Of a DNA stretch of 64,000 nt, positions 23,889 to 33,338 are shown piece after piece. Position numbers and translations under genes: made by a program. Source of the DNA: Pseudomaricurvus albidus. Lineage in GTDB: Bacteria > Pseudomonadota > Gammaproteobacteria > Pseudomonadales > Cellvibrionaceae. Below the pieces are notes generated by a model. It was not told where the DNA came from. It searched no databases and saw nothing but the letters and a program-made list of their open reading frames with translations. Each line of letters starts with the position of its first letter. Within the stretch, counting starts at the first letter, position 1. Where the stretch lies: the NCBI RefSeq assembly GCF_018863235.1, contig NZ_JAHKRS010000007.1, forward strand, positions 164,162 through 228,161, given 5' to 3'.

Positions 23889-24455
23889 TTAGTAATTCGG
23901 GCTGTTCAATTTGCTGCTTGGCCAATACTTGGTTCCTTGCAGGGTTGCCTGAATGGTCAGTCCTGCTTCTGTCAGCTGATATACGGTGACATTGGGTACA
24001 GCGGTTGCTGCCACACTGGTTTCATTGCCCTTGCCTGTGGATTTTGCAGCGGCGTCAGCCTGGCCTGAAAAGTCCCAGCCGCTTTCAATGAATTTTTGGT
24101 AAGCTTCGGCGGTATGGAAGATAAACACCGCACGGAAATCTTTCACGCCCAGACCCAAGCCAACACCGGCCGCAGCCATGTTCATATAAGTGTCTTTACC
24201 GTTGCTGTTGTTGTGAGCAATGCCTGTGCCGCCAGCACCGGAGAGAAAAACGAAGTTGATGCCAACGTTTGAGAAAACGGCATAACCAGCAGCATTTTTA
24301 ATATCCTCTTCTGTGCCGGGCTCTTCTTTATAGAGTCGTTGCAGAACCTCGGCGCGCATTTTTTGAGCTTTTTCTCTTTCAATATCGGCAGTTCCTGCAA
24401 CGGCACCTGCCGTGAATAGTAAAGCCAAAATAAACGAACTGATTCGGTACATCAT
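23889..24455 (-). CDS. SYLF/YSC84 domain lipid-binding protein, exported
   Basis: 188 residues with a signal peptide (cleavage near AVA-GTA). The SYLF/YSC84 domain fills the mature protein: AAGYAVFSNVGINFVFLSGAGGTGIA, then AAAGVGLGLGVKDFRAVFIF and a C-terminal VYQLTEAGLTIQATLQGTKYW. Domain members bind phosphoinositides in eukaryotes; bacterial ones are periplasmic or lipid-associated with unknown role. It is transcribed alone and convergent with the iron operon. The start has two adjacent ATGs (MMYR). Confidence 0.85.
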   Translation of the reverse strand: MMYRISSFILALLFTAGAVAGTADIEREKAQKMRAEVLQRLYKEEPGTEEDIKNAAGYAVFSNVGINFVFLSGAGGTGIAHNNSNGKDTYMNMAAAGVGLGLGVKDFRAVFIFHTAEAYQKFIESGWDFSGQADAAAKSTGKGNETSVAATAVPNVTVYQLTEAGLTIQATLQGTKYWPSSKLNSPNY

Positions 24456-24654
24456 AGAAACTCCAAAGAGATTGCTTAAGTCCAGTTTAGTAGATCACAA
24501 AAAAAATGAACGGACTGTGAACCGAAATGAACAAGCGATAGAAGAGGGCGCGGTAATCATTAAAACTGTGATCTGTTGCGGAAAACTGCGCTGTTGGCAA
24601 CGGCTCGTGACGACCCCGGCCCCGTGGGAGCTGGTTGACTTTAAACCACCGTAT

Positions 24655-24820
24655 GAATACAGTACCTGCCACATTTAGGGCGCGAAGTACTTGCCTGTAC
24701 CTCGCTAAATGGGAAGTTTGGTTAAAGTCCAACGCTGCCCCCGCAACGGTAACTGGTTAATCTTTGGTCATTTTTAATGGCTGCCTTTGACACCAGAAGC
24801 CCGATACCAGCCCTGATCAT
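24655..24820 (+). promoter_or_regulatory. Cobalamin riboswitch 2
   Basis: B12 box GCTGCCCCCGCAACGGTAA at 24734-24752, with AAATGGGAAG before it (about 24707) and GAAGCCCGATACCAGCC after (about 24796-24812). The order matches class-I cobalamin riboswitches. The distance to the first cobO start (25052) leaves about 230 bases of leader with no gene of its own. An open frame running through it into cobO is ignored because the real start has its own ribosome site. Confidence 0.93.
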
Positions 24821-25051
24821 TCCTGAAAACAGTCCTTGACTACTTTTTTGGTTCACACGCTGTGTTTAGCCGGATCAGACAAGAACTCATTTCGGGGATG
24901 CTTTAAACTGACGACAGCGCGGAGGGCCTCGTCGAAGTGGATTCCTTTTTATGCCGGTTTTCACGGGCATCTATCCTCTTTGATTTTCCCTTTGTATACA
25001 TCGATGAATTGCCCTCTCAGGTTTTGGGTTGGCACTGATCAGGGGACAGTC

Positions 25052-25663
25052 ATGTCTGAGCAAGATAAAAAAGATCAAAAACACAAAGCGGCCATGGAAA
25101 AACAGAAGGCCAAAGTAGATGCCAATATCGAAGAGGCGTCACTGGAGCGCGGTGTCGCTTTGCTGTTGACCGGTAATGGCAAGGGCAAGTCCAGCTCTGC
25201 ATTCGGTATCGTCATGCGTGCGCTGGGTTATGGTCACAAGGTGGCTGTGGTTCAGTTTATCAAGGGCCAGCAATTATCCGGTGAAGAGATTTACCTGCGC
25301 GATCATTGCCCGGAAGTTACCTTTCATCAAATGGGAACAGGCTTTACCTGGGATACACAGGATCGCAGCGGTGATATCGCAGCCGCAGAAGAAACCTGGG
25401 CATTTGTCGAGCCCTTGTTGAAAGATGACAGCTACGATCTGGTTGTCATGGATGAGCTGACCTATATGCTGGCCTACAAATACCTCGATGAAGAGCGTGT
25501 AATTAACGCCATCAAAAACAGACCCTACGAGCAAAGTGTGGTGGTCACGGGTCGTGGTGGTGGCGCTGCCTTAAAAGACATCATGGATACCGTTTCCGAA
25601 GTCAAAGAAATCAAGCATGCCTTTAAAGCCGGCATTAAAGCGCGTAAAGGCGTCGACTACTGA
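25052..25663 (+). CDS. cobO: Corrinoid adenosyltransferase (CobO/BtuR type), copy 1
   Basis: 203 residues from ATG 25052 (AGGGGAC upstream). Family CobO/CobA/BtuR: P-loop LTGNGKGKSSSAFG at about residues 37-50, then VAVVQFIKG, MGTGFTWDTQD, VVMDELTYML and VVVTGRGG. It transfers the adenosyl group of ATP to cobalt of a corrinoid. The P-loop has Ser-Ser in place of the usual Thr-Thr in my memory of the family, in both copies. First gene after riboswitch 2. A near paralogue follows 28 bases later. Confidence 0.93.
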   Translation: MSEQDKKDQKHKAAMEKQKAKVDANIEEASLERGVALLLTGNGKGKSSSAFGIVMRALGYGHKVAVVQFIKGQQLSGEEIYLRDHCPEVTFHQMGTGFTWDTQDRSGDIAAAEETWAFVEPLLKDDSYDLVVMDELTYMLAYKYLDEERVINAIKNRPYEQSVVVTGRGGGAALKDIMDTVSEVKEIKHAFKAGIKARKGVDY

Positions 25664-25691
25664 TCCCCGTTTGAGATATTGAGTACACGCG

Positions 25692-26303
25692 ATGACTGAC
25701 ATAAGTAATGAATCTCAGGCAGCTCACCAGAAACGGATGGCCAAACGCAAAGCGATTGTGGATGAGCGTATTGCGAAAGCCACGGAAGAACGTGGTGTTT
25801 TAATTCTGCTAAAGGGAAATGGCAAAGGTAAGAGCAGCTCGGCCTTTGGCACCATGGCGCGTTCGGTCGGGCATGGTCAGAAAGCGGGGGTGGTTCAGTT
25901 TATTAAGGGTCGTTTGCAAACGGGCGAATACAAGCTGTTTCAGGACCATCCCCAAATTGACTGGCATGTTATGGGGCACGGTTTTACCTGGGAAACACAG
26001 GACAAAGCCAAGGATATCGAGGCCGCTCAGCAAGCCTGGGCTGTGGCTGAGAAGTTGTTGCAGGACGACAGTTACAACATCCTGATTTTTGATGAGATGA
26101 GCTACATGTTCAAGTATGGCTATCTTGAGGTGGAGCCAGTGGTGGCGGCGCTCAAGGCGAGACCTAAAATGCAAAACGTGATTATAACCGGCCGCACCAT
26201 GGCCACACCCTTGCAGGACATCGCCGATACCATCAGTGTTATTCAGGATGAACGCCATGCCTTTCGGCTTGGCGTGAAAGCTCAGCAAGGCATTGAGTTC
26301 TGA
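25692..26303 (+). CDS. cobO: Corrinoid adenosyltransferase (CobO/BtuR type), copy 2
   Basis: 203 residues, same length as copy 1 and clearly a paralogue. P-loop LKGNGKGKSSSAFG, AGVVQFIKG, MGHGFTWETQD, LIFDEMSYMF and VIITGRTM. All conserved blocks are intact, so both copies should be active. The copies diverge most in the N-terminal 30 residues and in the substrate-side loops (EIYLRDHCPE against EYKLFQDHPQ). The stop codon shares one base with the start of cobB (TGATG). Why two are kept in one operon is not apparent. Confidence 0.93.
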   Translation: MTDISNESQAAHQKRMAKRKAIVDERIAKATEERGVLILLKGNGKGKSSSAFGTMARSVGHGQKAGVVQFIKGRLQTGEYKLFQDHPQIDWHVMGHGFTWETQDKAKDIEAAQQAWAVAEKLLQDDSYNILIFDEMSYMFKYGYLEVEPVVAALKARPKMQNVIITGRTMATPLQDIADTISVIQDERHAFRLGVKAQQGIEF

Positions 26304-27652
26304 TGACTGCGGCGTCTTCAACCGCTTTTTGCCCAGCGCTCTTTATTGCGGCTCCTTCTTCGGGTCAGGGAAAAACCACCGTGACAGCGGCTATGGCTCG
26401 CCTGTTTAAGAGACAGGGTTACAAGGTCCGGGTGTTTAAAACCGGACCGGATTATCTGGACCCGCAAATCCTCGAGCAGGCATCAGGGAACCCGGTTGAA
26501 CCGTTGGACCTGTGGATGTCCGGAGAAGCTTTCTGTCGTCAGGCTTTATATGAAGCTGCAGTCATCTCCGATCTGATCCTGATTGAAGGCGCGATGGGCT
26601 TGTTTGATGGTGAGCCCTCCAGCGCCGATCTGGCTGTGACCTTTGGTGTGCCAGTGGCGCTGTTGATGGATGTTAAAGGCATGGCGCAAACCGCGGCGGC
26701 GATTGCGGTTGGACTGGCGGGTTACCGGGACGATTTACAGATCGCCGGTCTGATTGCCAATGGCTGCGGGACAGAAAGGCACGCTCAGTTAATTCAGGAG
26801 GCGCTTCCCGATGATCTGCCTCTGTTGGCAACCCTGGGTCGGGATGATGCCGTGGCATTGCCTGAACGTCATCTGGGGTTGGTTCAGCCCAGTGAAGTCG
26901 AAACTGAAATTGAAGAGCGTTTAGAGCGTGGCGCAGACTGGCTACAAACCAGTGGATTAACCCAGTTGCCTGACGCGGTTGCGTTTTCACCGGTTGCGCC
27001 AGCACTGCAAGAAGATCGTCTGAAGGCGTACGCCAACACCAAAGATGTTCTGCAGGGCAAAATCATCGCTGTGGCCCGGGATGCCGCATTTACGTTTATT
27101 TATCGCGCCAATCTGGAGTTGCTACAACACTTTGGCGCAGAGGTGGTGTTCTTTTCTCCGTTGACTGATTCGTCGTTACCGGATGCTGATGCACTCTGGT
27201 TACCGGGAGGGTATCCCGAGCTGCATGTCGAACAGTTGTCCGCAAATGGCCGAATGCGTGACGCCATTCAGGCATTTTATCAGTCAGGAAAATTGATACT
27301 GGCAGAGTGCGGCGGGTTTATGTATTGCCTGGATCATTTGGTTGATCTGGCGGGACAATCTTTCCCGATGCTTGGATTGCTGTCAGGCGAGGCGGTGATG
27401 CGCAACAAAGGCGGTTGCCAGGGAATGCAAACAGCACCCTTGCCGGAAGGTGATGTTCGTGGTCACTCTCACCATCGGTCACTCAGTCGCTCAACCCCTG
27501 AGCCGCTGGCGTATGGGCGTCGCCAGCGTCATCCCGCACCGGGAGAATCAGTCTATCGTCAGCAAGGGCTGACAGCCAGTTACCTGCATTTGTTTTTTCC
27601 GTCGAACCCGGAAGCCATTGCCAGACTATTTGGCTCGATGTCTAAAGCTTAG
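26303..27652 (+). CDS. cobB: Cobyrinate a,c-diamide synthase
   Basis: 449 residues. N-terminal ATP-binding half with AAPSSGQGKTTVTAAMARLF (P-loop at about 17-25) and GPDYLDP. C-terminal class-I glutamine amidotransferase half: LWLPGGYPELHVEQLSANG, then LAECGGFMYCLDHLV with the nucleophile Cys at about 335, and TASYLHLFFPSNPEA near the end. The segment usually reading GHEFHYS is RGHSHHRS here. It amidates the a and c side chains of (hydrogeno)cobyrinic acid. No other corrin-ring genes are in the window, so this operon suggests salvage or the late part of a scattered pathway. Confidence 0.92.
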   Translation: MTAASSTAFCPALFIAAPSSGQGKTTVTAAMARLFKRQGYKVRVFKTGPDYLDPQILEQASGNPVEPLDLWMSGEAFCRQALYEAAVISDLILIEGAMGLFDGEPSSADLAVTFGVPVALLMDVKGMAQTAAAIAVGLAGYRDDLQIAGLIANGCGTERHAQLIQEALPDDLPLLATLGRDDAVALPERHLGLVQPSEVETEIEERLERGADWLQTSGLTQLPDAVAFSPVAPALQEDRLKAYANTKDVLQGKIIAVARDAAFTFIYRANLELLQHFGAEVVFFSPLTDSSLPDADALWLPGGYPELHVEQLSANGRMRDAIQAFYQSGKLILAECGGFMYCLDHLVDLAGQSFPMLGLLSGEAVMRNKGGCQGMQTAPLPEGDVRGHSHHRSLSRSTPEPLAYGRRQRHPAPGESVYRQQGLTASYLHLFFPSNPEAIARLFGSMSKA

Positions 27653-27771
27653 CGCACCCTTTCATAGTGGGTTGTTGAAAAATGGGCGAACATTTTTCTG
27701 TTGGTTGTGAGTGGCTCATTTTCTTCTATATTCTAAAAGCAATGGATCTAATCTGATTTAAGGAAAGCTCT

Positions 27772-28317
27772 ATGACGGTATCTCGTTATGTATTAAAAAC
27801 TTTTTGTCCTCTACTTGCCGCTTTGGCTTTGAGTTCTGCTGCTCAAGCTTTTGACCTGGGTGGTCTGCTTGGCGGCACGGATTCGGATGTCCAGAAGGCG
27901 GCCAGCTCAGCGGCGGAAGCCGTCTCCGGCACTCAGGAGGCTACCGCCACCACAGGCTCGGCAATGGCAGATGGCTTGGTGGGTATGGTGAGCAACCAGT
28001 TGGGAATTTCCAAAAATCAGGCGATTGGAGGTCTGGGCGCTCTGGTGGGATATGCCAGCTCCAGTCTCCCTCCGGAATACGCTGATCAGCTAAATCAAAT
28101 GTTCCCGGCCTTTAATAAGAGTGGCAGCGAAACGGGCTCCGGCAGTCTGATGGGCAGCCTTATGAGCAATGTCAGCAGCATGGATTCCGTGAAAACAGCC
28201 TTCAGTGGACTGGGGATGGATCCGTCCATGGTGGATCAGTTTACCCCGCTGATTGAGTCCTACGTGGGCGACAATGGTGGTGGTGAATTGGTTGGAGCGC
28301 TGCAAGAGTTATGGTGA
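27772..28317 (+). CDS. DUF2780 family exported protein
   Basis: 181 residues with a signal peptide (cleavage near AQA-FDL). The mature part is Gly/Ser/Ala-rich with low-complexity AVSGTQEATATTGSA and then the DUF2780 core: LVGMVSNQLGISKNQAIGGLGALVGYA, LPPEYADQLNQMFP and SVKTAFSGLGMDPSMVDQFTPLI. The family is a helical periplasmic protein of unknown function (Vibrio VcgC/VcgE-like). AAGGAAAG precedes the ATG. The next gene begins within or just after its stop, so they are likely co-transcribed. Confidence 0.82.
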   Translation: MTVSRYVLKTFCPLLAALALSSAAQAFDLGGLLGGTDSDVQKAASSAAEAVSGTQEATATTGSAMADGLVGMVSNQLGISKNQAIGGLGALVGYASSSLPPEYADQLNQMFPAFNKSGSETGSGSLMGSLMSNVSSMDSVKTAFSGLGMDPSMVDQFTPLIESYVGDNGGGELVGALQELW

Positions 28318-28322
28318 TATCA

Positions 28323-28760
28323 ATGAGAAAATCTTATCTATTGTCTGTTGTCCTGGGCTTCACACTGGTCGCAGGAGGGTGTGCGGTGAACGAATCTGAT
28401 AACGCAGCGCCGTTAGCGGGTAAATGGCATGTAGACTATATCGAGGGGCGTGGCGTCATGGATTACAGCCCCGCCCACTACCAGTTCGGGGACGATATGA
28501 CCCTGAGCGGCAACGCCAGCTGTAACCGGTTTAACGGTACCTACCGTATCGAAGAAGGAGCCATCGTAGTCGGTGAGCTGGCGACTACCCGCAAATTATG
28601 TCCACGGGCCTTGATGGAGCAGGAAAGTCGATTTCTTGCTGCCTTGAAGCGGGCTCACAGCTGGAAGTCGGATAAGGGACTGATGTATCTCTATGATGAC
28701 CAGGGCGTTGAGCTGTTTCGGGGGGGGCGCTGGAACGATGGCGGTGACAAGGCTCCCTGA
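28323..28760 (+). CDS. META-domain (HslJ-like) lipoprotein
   Basis: 145 residues from ATG 28323, giving a compact lipoprotein signal MRKSYLLSVVLGFTLVAGGC; an ATG at 28311 would add four residues. The META/HslJ domain follows: LAGKWHVDYIEGRGV, MTLSGNASCNRFNGTYRI and TTRKLCPRALMEQESRFLAAL, a pattern shared with HslJ and other heat-shock or aminoglycoside-response lipoproteins. It should be a periplasmic lipoprotein. The role in this organism is not known. Confidence 0.85.
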   Translation: MRKSYLLSVVLGFTLVAGGCAVNESDNAAPLAGKWHVDYIEGRGVMDYSPAHYQFGDDMTLSGNASCNRFNGTYRIEEGAIVVGELATTRKLCPRALMEQESRFLAALKRAHSWKSDKGLMYLYDDQGVELFRGGRWNDGGDKAP

Positions 28761-28926
28761 AACCACGCTTTCAGAGGTTTCGAGCCACGCTAGCAAAGGT
28801 TTATAGTGCAGATATCCAGAGCCGGATTGGTTATTCTGTCTGGCTCGCGTAAATTCATGAAAATCAGTTGCTTAGAGCCTTGACAAGCAACAGGCAAATA
28901 AGCAGAATAGCGCACCTCGAAACGAT

Positions 28927-29003
28927 GGCTAGGTAGCTCAGCTGGTTAGAGCACAGCACTCATAATGCTGGGGTCGGCGGTTCAAGTCCGCCCCTAGCTA
29001 CCA
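28927..29003 (+). tRNA. tRNA-Met (anticodon CAT)
   Basis: 77 nt with encoded CCA. Acceptor GGCTAGG pairs with CCTAGCT (one G-U), D-loop AGCTGGTTA, anticodon arm CAGCA-CTCATAA-TGCTG, T-arm GGCGG-TTCAAGT-CCGCC. The acceptor, D arm and anticodon loop match elongator tRNA-Met. tRNA-Ile2, which also has CAT, cannot be fully excluded without comparing identity elements. Confidence 0.95.
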
Positions 29004-29014
29004 TTTTTCGATAG

Positions 29015-29040
29015 AAACCCCGCCCTATGCGGGTTTTCTT
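29015..29040 (+). terminator. Terminator after tRNA-Met
   Basis: AAACCCCGC-cctat-GCGGGTTTT, followed by CTTG and a T run. Confidence 0.8.
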
Positions 29041-29257
29041 GTTTTTGGGGGATCAAAAATTTCCCCCGTACCTTTCTTCCTTCTGTTTGTCCTCACAATA
29101 CCTTTAATGGTTTATTTTCTGTCGCAGCCTGCGTGTCACGAATTGACCTCTATCTGGCCGTATTGGTCATTGCGCCGCTTATCCTCTGGGCATACATTGT
29201 TCTCACTATAATAAGTTGACCGGGTTGTCCGTTGCGGTCATACAAAAGAGAGTCTGT

Positions 29258-30499
29258 ATGAAAGATCTGATTTTGCTCCTGGCGACGCCTTTGTTTCTGT
29301 TGGCTATTGCGCTGGAGTTGTGGGTGGATCGTCGTCGCGGTACAGGCTATTACCGTTTTAACGATGCCTTTGGCAGCCTGTCTCTGGGGATTCTCAGTCG
29401 TTCCAGCACTCTGGTGATATTCAGTCTGGGTGGTCTGGTGATCGATCGCTTGCTGCCCCAGGTTCGGTTGATGGAGTGGGACAGTTCCAGTCTGTGGACG
29501 TGGGTGTTCACGTTTGTCGCCTACGATTTTATGTATTACTGGCTACACCGCACGGGCCATTCCCTGAATGTGTTCTGGGCGGGCCACGCCATTCACCATC
29601 AGAGTGAAGATTACAATCTCACCACCGCATTACGGCAAACCAGCAGTGAAATCTGGGGCTGGGTGTTTGGCGTGCCTCTGTTGATGCTGGGTATTCCGCT
29701 TGAGGTGTACTTAACGTGTGGTGCGCTTAATCTGATTTACCAATTCTGGGTGCACACACAGCATATCGATAAGTTGGGGTGGATGGAGCATGTGATGGTG
29801 ACGCCATCCAATCATCGGGTGCATCACGGACAGAACCCTGAGTACATCGATAAAAATCACGGTGGTGTGTTCATTGTATGGGACCGGCTGTTTGGCACCT
29901 TTCAGCCTGAGCTGGATCATGTGGAAACGATCTATGGTGCCCGCTCGCCGTTGCATTCGCTAAACCCTGTGTGGGCCAATTGCCAGGTGTGGTTCTCTTT
30001 GGTTCGCGATGCGTGGCATACCGCGAGTTGGTGGGACAAGTGTCGAATCTGGTTTATGCCAACAGGCTGGCGGCCTGCTGATGTGCAGCAGGCGTATCCC
30101 TCACAGCTCAGTGATCTGGATAACTTCCACAAATACAACCCTTCTGCCCCCAGGGTTGCCCAGTGGTATTGTCTGTTTCAGTTGGCGGCGGCAGTGCCTT
30201 TGCTGGTGTTCTTTCTGGAGCACTATAAAGCGCTGAGTTACAGTCAGGTGCTGCTGGGGTTTGTTCTGATCACATTGCCTTTAATTACAACCGCATGGTT
30301 GCTGGAGGGGCGAAGAGAGGGGTGGGAGAGTACCCGGTTAATCGTGTCGTGGGTCGTCCTGGCGTTGGCCTGGAACCTTATGTCACCAGACAGTGCGATG
30401 GTGTTTGGTGGTTATCTGTTGCTGAACTCGATAGTGTATTTGGTGCTTTTCAAAAGCGACAGGTTTGTGCTCAAAGAACGACGTGCGGAGAATGGTTAG
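29258..30499 (+). CDS. Sterol desaturase/fatty acid hydroxylase superfamily protein
   Basis: 413 residues from ATG 29258. Integral membrane diiron enzyme: the three His boxes are HRTGH (about 97-101), HAIHH (about 110-114) and HRVHH (about 186-190), with YYWLHRTGHSLNVFWAGHAI the usual central block and NHGGVFIVWDRLFGTF following. Extra membrane helices after about residue 300 make it longer than the core family (about 270 residues). Members hydroxylate or desaturate lipids, including alkylglycerol monooxygenase-like enzymes with a similar C-terminal extension. The substrate is unknown. Confidence 0.88.
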   Translation: MKDLILLLATPLFLLAIALELWVDRRRGTGYYRFNDAFGSLSLGILSRSSTLVIFSLGGLVIDRLLPQVRLMEWDSSSLWTWVFTFVAYDFMYYWLHRTGHSLNVFWAGHAIHHQSEDYNLTTALRQTSSEIWGWVFGVPLLMLGIPLEVYLTCGALNLIYQFWVHTQHIDKLGWMEHVMVTPSNHRVHHGQNPEYIDKNHGGVFIVWDRLFGTFQPELDHVETIYGARSPLHSLNPVWANCQVWFSLVRDAWHTASWWDKCRIWFMPTGWRPADVQQAYPSQLSDLDNFHKYNPSAPRVAQWYCLFQLAAAVPLLVFFLEHYKALSYSQVLLGFVLITLPLITTAWLLEGRREGWESTRLIVSWVVLALAWNLMSPDSAMVFGGYLLLNSIVYLVLFKSDRFVLKERRAENG

Positions 30500-30584
30500 C
30501 GGGGTTGTACTGTAGGCAGGAAATCGCGGCAGGATTTGGGCGAGGGGAAATATCCCCCCGCCCGGGTTTCATCGTAAGGATGCG

Positions 30585-31676
30585 TTATACGTTGAAACGG
30601 AAGTGGATAACATCGCCGTCGGCAACGATATAGTCCTTACCTTCCAGTCGCCATTTGCCGGCGTCTTTTGCACCCTGTTCACCATTGTTGGCAACAAAGT
30701 CTTCATAGCCTACGATCTCGGCGCGGATGAAACCTTTCTCGAAGTCGGTGTGGATCTTGCCGGCTGCCTGCGGAGCAGTAGCACCTACAGGGATGGTCCA
30801 GGCGCGCACTTCTTTTACGCCAGCGGTGAAGTAGGTGTGCAGGTTCAGCAGGTTATAGCCACCGCGAATCACCCGGTTAAGACCGGGTTCGTCCATGCCC
30901 AGATCTTCCAGGAACTCAGCCTTTTCGTCGTCGTCCAGCTCGGCAATTTCGGCTTCCAGCTTGTTGCAGATGGGTACAACGACGGCGTTTTCTTTCGCCG
31001 CAATTTCGCGCACGATATCCAGAAACGGATTGTCTTCAAAGCCGTCTTCATCGACGTTGGCGATGTACATGGTGGGCTTGAGGGTCAGGAGGTTCAGGTC
31101 GCGAAGCAGTTTTAATTCGTCATCGTTCAGGCCAAAGCTGCGCAGAGGTTGTGCTTCGTTCAGGTGCGGCAGGATCTTTTCGATCAGTGCCTTCATCTTC
31201 ATGGCGTCTTTGTCTTGCCCTTTGGCCAGCTTGGTAAAGCGGGTAAGTGCTTTCTCGCAGGTTTCCAGGTCGGCCAGTGCCAGCTCGGTGTTGATGACAT
31301 CGATGTCATCGGCAGGATTGATCTTGCCTTCCACGTGAATGACGTTTTCATCTTCAAAGCAGCGAACCACGTGAGCGATGGCGTCGGTCTCGCGAATGTT
31401 GGCGAGGAACTTGTTGCCCAGGCCCTCACCTTTGGAGGCGCCTGCTACCAGACCGGCAATGTCGACGAATTCCATGGTGGTGGGTATCACACGCTCTGGC
31501 TTGACGATCTCCGCCAGCTTGTCCTGGCGTGGATCCGGTACGGTGACGGTGCCTTCATTGGGTTCAATGGTACAGAAGGGAAAGTTTTCCGCAGCGATGC
31601 CGTTCTTGGTCAAGGCGTTGAACAGTGTGGATTTGCCGACGTTGGGCAGGCCGACGATGCCGCAATTAAAACCCAT
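30585..31676 (-). CDS. ychF: Redox-regulated ATPase YchF (Obg family)
   Basis: 363 residues from ATG 31676, the usual family length; upstream extensions of the frame are discarded. G1 [18 protein letters not shown] at the N-terminus, G3 [10 protein letters not shown] (DxxG), [10 protein letters not shown] in place of NKxD, which gives the family its preference for ATP. The C-terminal TGS/ubiquitin-like domain ends in HFRFNV. It is ribosome-associated. The gene follows pth on the same strand, the common gammaproteobacterial order. Confidence 0.96.
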   Translation of the reverse strand: MGFNCGIVGLPNVGKSTLFNALTKNGIAAENFPFCTIEPNEGTVTVPDPRQDKLAEIVKPERVIPTTMEFVDIAGLVAGASKGEGLGNKFLANIRETDAIAHVVRCFEDENVIHVEGKINPADDIDVINTELALADLETCEKALTRFTKLAKGQDKDAMKMKALIEKILPHLNEAQPLRSFGLNDDELKLLRDLNLLTLKPTMYIANVDEDGFEDNPFLDIVREIAAKENAVVVPICNKLEAEIAELDDDEKAEFLEDLGMDEPGLNRVIRGGYNLLNLHTYFTAGVKEVRAWTIPVGATAPQAAGKIHTDFEKGFIRAEIVGYEDFVANNGEQGAKDAGKWRLEGKDYIVADGDVIHFRFNV

Positions 31677-31841
31677 GATGGAATCTCGTCTCAGTAGTGT
31701 CTGTTTGTGCCCGGAGTGCCATAAGCAAAGGCTGCCAAGCCCCGGAGCGCAATGGTTAAAGGCGCACATTCTACACCAGAGGTGGTGAATGTGCTGAGGC
31801 TTTTTGTCTGCCGTCGCAGGGTATAAGCCCGTCTCAGCCAA

Positions 31842-32423
31842 TCAGGAGGAGTGAAGTTCCTTCATGGCGGCATTCCACTCACCGCGTGTGAGTTGAGGCA
31901 TGACTTTGCAGGCGGCGTAAATGCTGTCTTCGGTCTTGTTAAACTCGTCTGCGGGGGCTTTTTTGAGTACGTAGCTGGCCACCTGTTTGGCGTTGCCGGG
32001 GTGGCCAATACCAATGCGCAGACGGGCAAAGCCGTTGTTGTTGCCCAGCGAGCTGATGATATCGCGCAGACCGTTGTGGCCGCCGTGGCCGCCGCCAATT
32101 TTCAGTTTGGCCACGCCGGGAGGCATGTCCAGCTCGTCGTGAGCGACCAGTATCGCTTCCGGCGGGATCTTGTAGAAGTTGGCCAGTGCGCTCACCGACT
32201 GACCGCTGCGGTTCATGTAAGTGGCCGGAATCAGCAGGCGGATGGGGCGGTTGTCGATAGACACCTGGGCGATATTGCCAAAAAACTTCTTTTCAGGCGT
32301 CAGGCTGGCTCCGCATTGGCGGGCAAGTTCAGTGACAAAGTCGGCGCCAGCGTTGTGGCGTGTCTGGTCGTATTCGCTGCCGGGGTTTCCCAGCCCGACG
32401 ATCAGCTGAATGGGCGTGTCCAT
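31842..32423 (-). CDS. pth: Peptidyl-tRNA hydrolase
   Basis: 193 residues. Releases peptides from peptidyl-tRNA that drops off the ribosome. The signature [17 protein letters not shown] carries the catalytic His near residue 22. [20 protein letters not shown] (Asp, about 93) and [12 protein letters not shown] complete the active site and substrate cleft. Lies between rplY and ychF. Confidence 0.97.
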   Translation of the reverse strand: MDTPIQLIVGLGNPGSEYDQTRHNAGADFVTELARQCGASLTPEKKFFGNIAQVSIDNRPIRLLIPATYMNRSGQSVSALANFYKIPPEAILVAHDELDMPPGVAKLKIGGGHGGHNGLRDIISSLGNNNGFARLRIGIGHPGNAKQVASYVLKKAPADEFNKTEDSIYAACKVMPQLTRGEWNAAMKELHSS

Positions 32424-32439
32424 AAACTAGAATTCCAGT

Positions 32440-32487
32440 GTAAACAAACAAAAACGGCCGGGAGTGTCTCCACTCGCCGGCCGTTCG
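32440..32487 (-). terminator. Terminator after rplY
   Basis: On the minus strand AACGGCC..GAGTGG and its inverse form a long GC-rich hairpin (arms AACGGCC/GGCCGTT and GAGTG/CACTC), followed by TTTTTGTTTGTTT. It lies between rplY and pth, so pth needs its own promoter or read-through. Confidence 0.85.
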
Positions 32488-32531
32488 TCAAGGGCTGCAT
32501 AGTCGCCAGCCCCAGAGGCTTGTGCCGAATA

Positions 32532-33170
32532 TTACTCGGCGCCGCCTTCCTCACCTTCTTCGGTGGATTCGTCAGCTTCTGCCATGCCTTTAGGCTTGAT
32601 GATAGAAACTACCGCACCGTCGTGATCTTCACCGTGAGACAGGGCAACAGAAGTTACACCTTTTGGCAGGGTCAGCTCAGAGATGTGGATGGTTTGACCC
32701 AGTTCAACACCGGCCAGATCAACTTCAATGAACTCTGGCAGATTGGCTGGCAGACATTCAATTTCCAGCTCAGTCATGGTGTGGATGGCTTTACCGCCTT
32801 GCTCTTTAATACCTTTGCTGGTTTCTTCGTTCAGGAAGTGCAGAGGTACTTTAACGGTAACTTTCTTGGTCTTGGAGACGCGCAGGAAGTCAGCGTGCAG
32901 GATCAGCGCTTTGGAAGGGTGACGCTGCAGGTCTTTCAGCAGAACGTCTTCGCTCTTGTCACCGATGTTAATGGTGATAATGTGCGAGTAAAACGCTTCG
33001 TTTTCCAGTTGCTTAACCAGATCTTTGTGTGGGATCTGGATGTTGGCTGGGTTTTTCTTGCCGCCGTAAACGATGGCAGGAACCTGGCCTTCCAGACGAC
33101 GCAGGCGGCGGCTCGCACCTTTCCCCGCATCCTCACGGACTGTGGCATTCAATACAAAATCTTCAGACAT
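32532..33170 (-). CDS. rplY: 50S ribosomal protein L25/general stress protein Ctc
   Basis: 212 residues, the long L25 form. N-terminal 5S-rRNA-binding domain (about 1-95) with GKGASRRLRRLEGQVPAIVYGG, C-terminal TL5-type beta domain (about 96-190) and an acidic tail (STEEGEEGGAE). GGAAAG precedes the ATG. Placed between prs and pth, as in Pseudomonas. Confidence 0.97.
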   Translation of the reverse strand: MSEDFVLNATVREDAGKGASRRLRRLEGQVPAIVYGGKKNPANIQIPHKDLVKQLENEAFYSHIITINIGDKSEDVLLKDLQRHPSKALILHADFLRVSKTKKVTVKVPLHFLNEETSKGIKEQGGKAIHTMTELEIECLPANLPEFIEVDLAGVELGQTIHISELTLPKGVTSVALSHGEDHDGAVVSIIKPKGMAEADESTEEGEEGGAE

Positions 33171-33233
33171 GTGTCTTTCCTCAAAAAGTTCTGTTCAGGT
33201 TCCGCGACCAGAAACCTGGCAGATTTAAAAACA

Positions 33234-33278
33234 CTAAAGCCTGCGTCTTGCCCCGGATCGGGGATGGGCAGGCTTTAG
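33234..33278 (-). terminator. Terminator after prs
   Basis: CTAAAGCCTGC and GCAGGCTTTAG are exact inverses, with an inner CCCCG-atC-GGGG stem. On the minus strand the hairpin is followed by TGTTTTTAAAT. Confidence 0.8.
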
Positions 33279-33338
33279 CGGCGTTTTCCAAGTGAAATGC
33301 TAACTAAATCAGGAGGTTAGTAAACCTTTTGCCCGATT

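Noticed and set aside
24476..24491. CTTAAG-N5-TTTAGT upstream of the SYLF gene as a second PmrA-like box
   Set aside because: The second half-site matches at only four of six positions; single CTTAAG hexamers also occur elsewhere by chance.
31851..33278. A 475-codon plus-strand frame opposite pth and rplY
   Set aside because: It is antisense to two certain housekeeping genes; the open frame follows from their codon bias.
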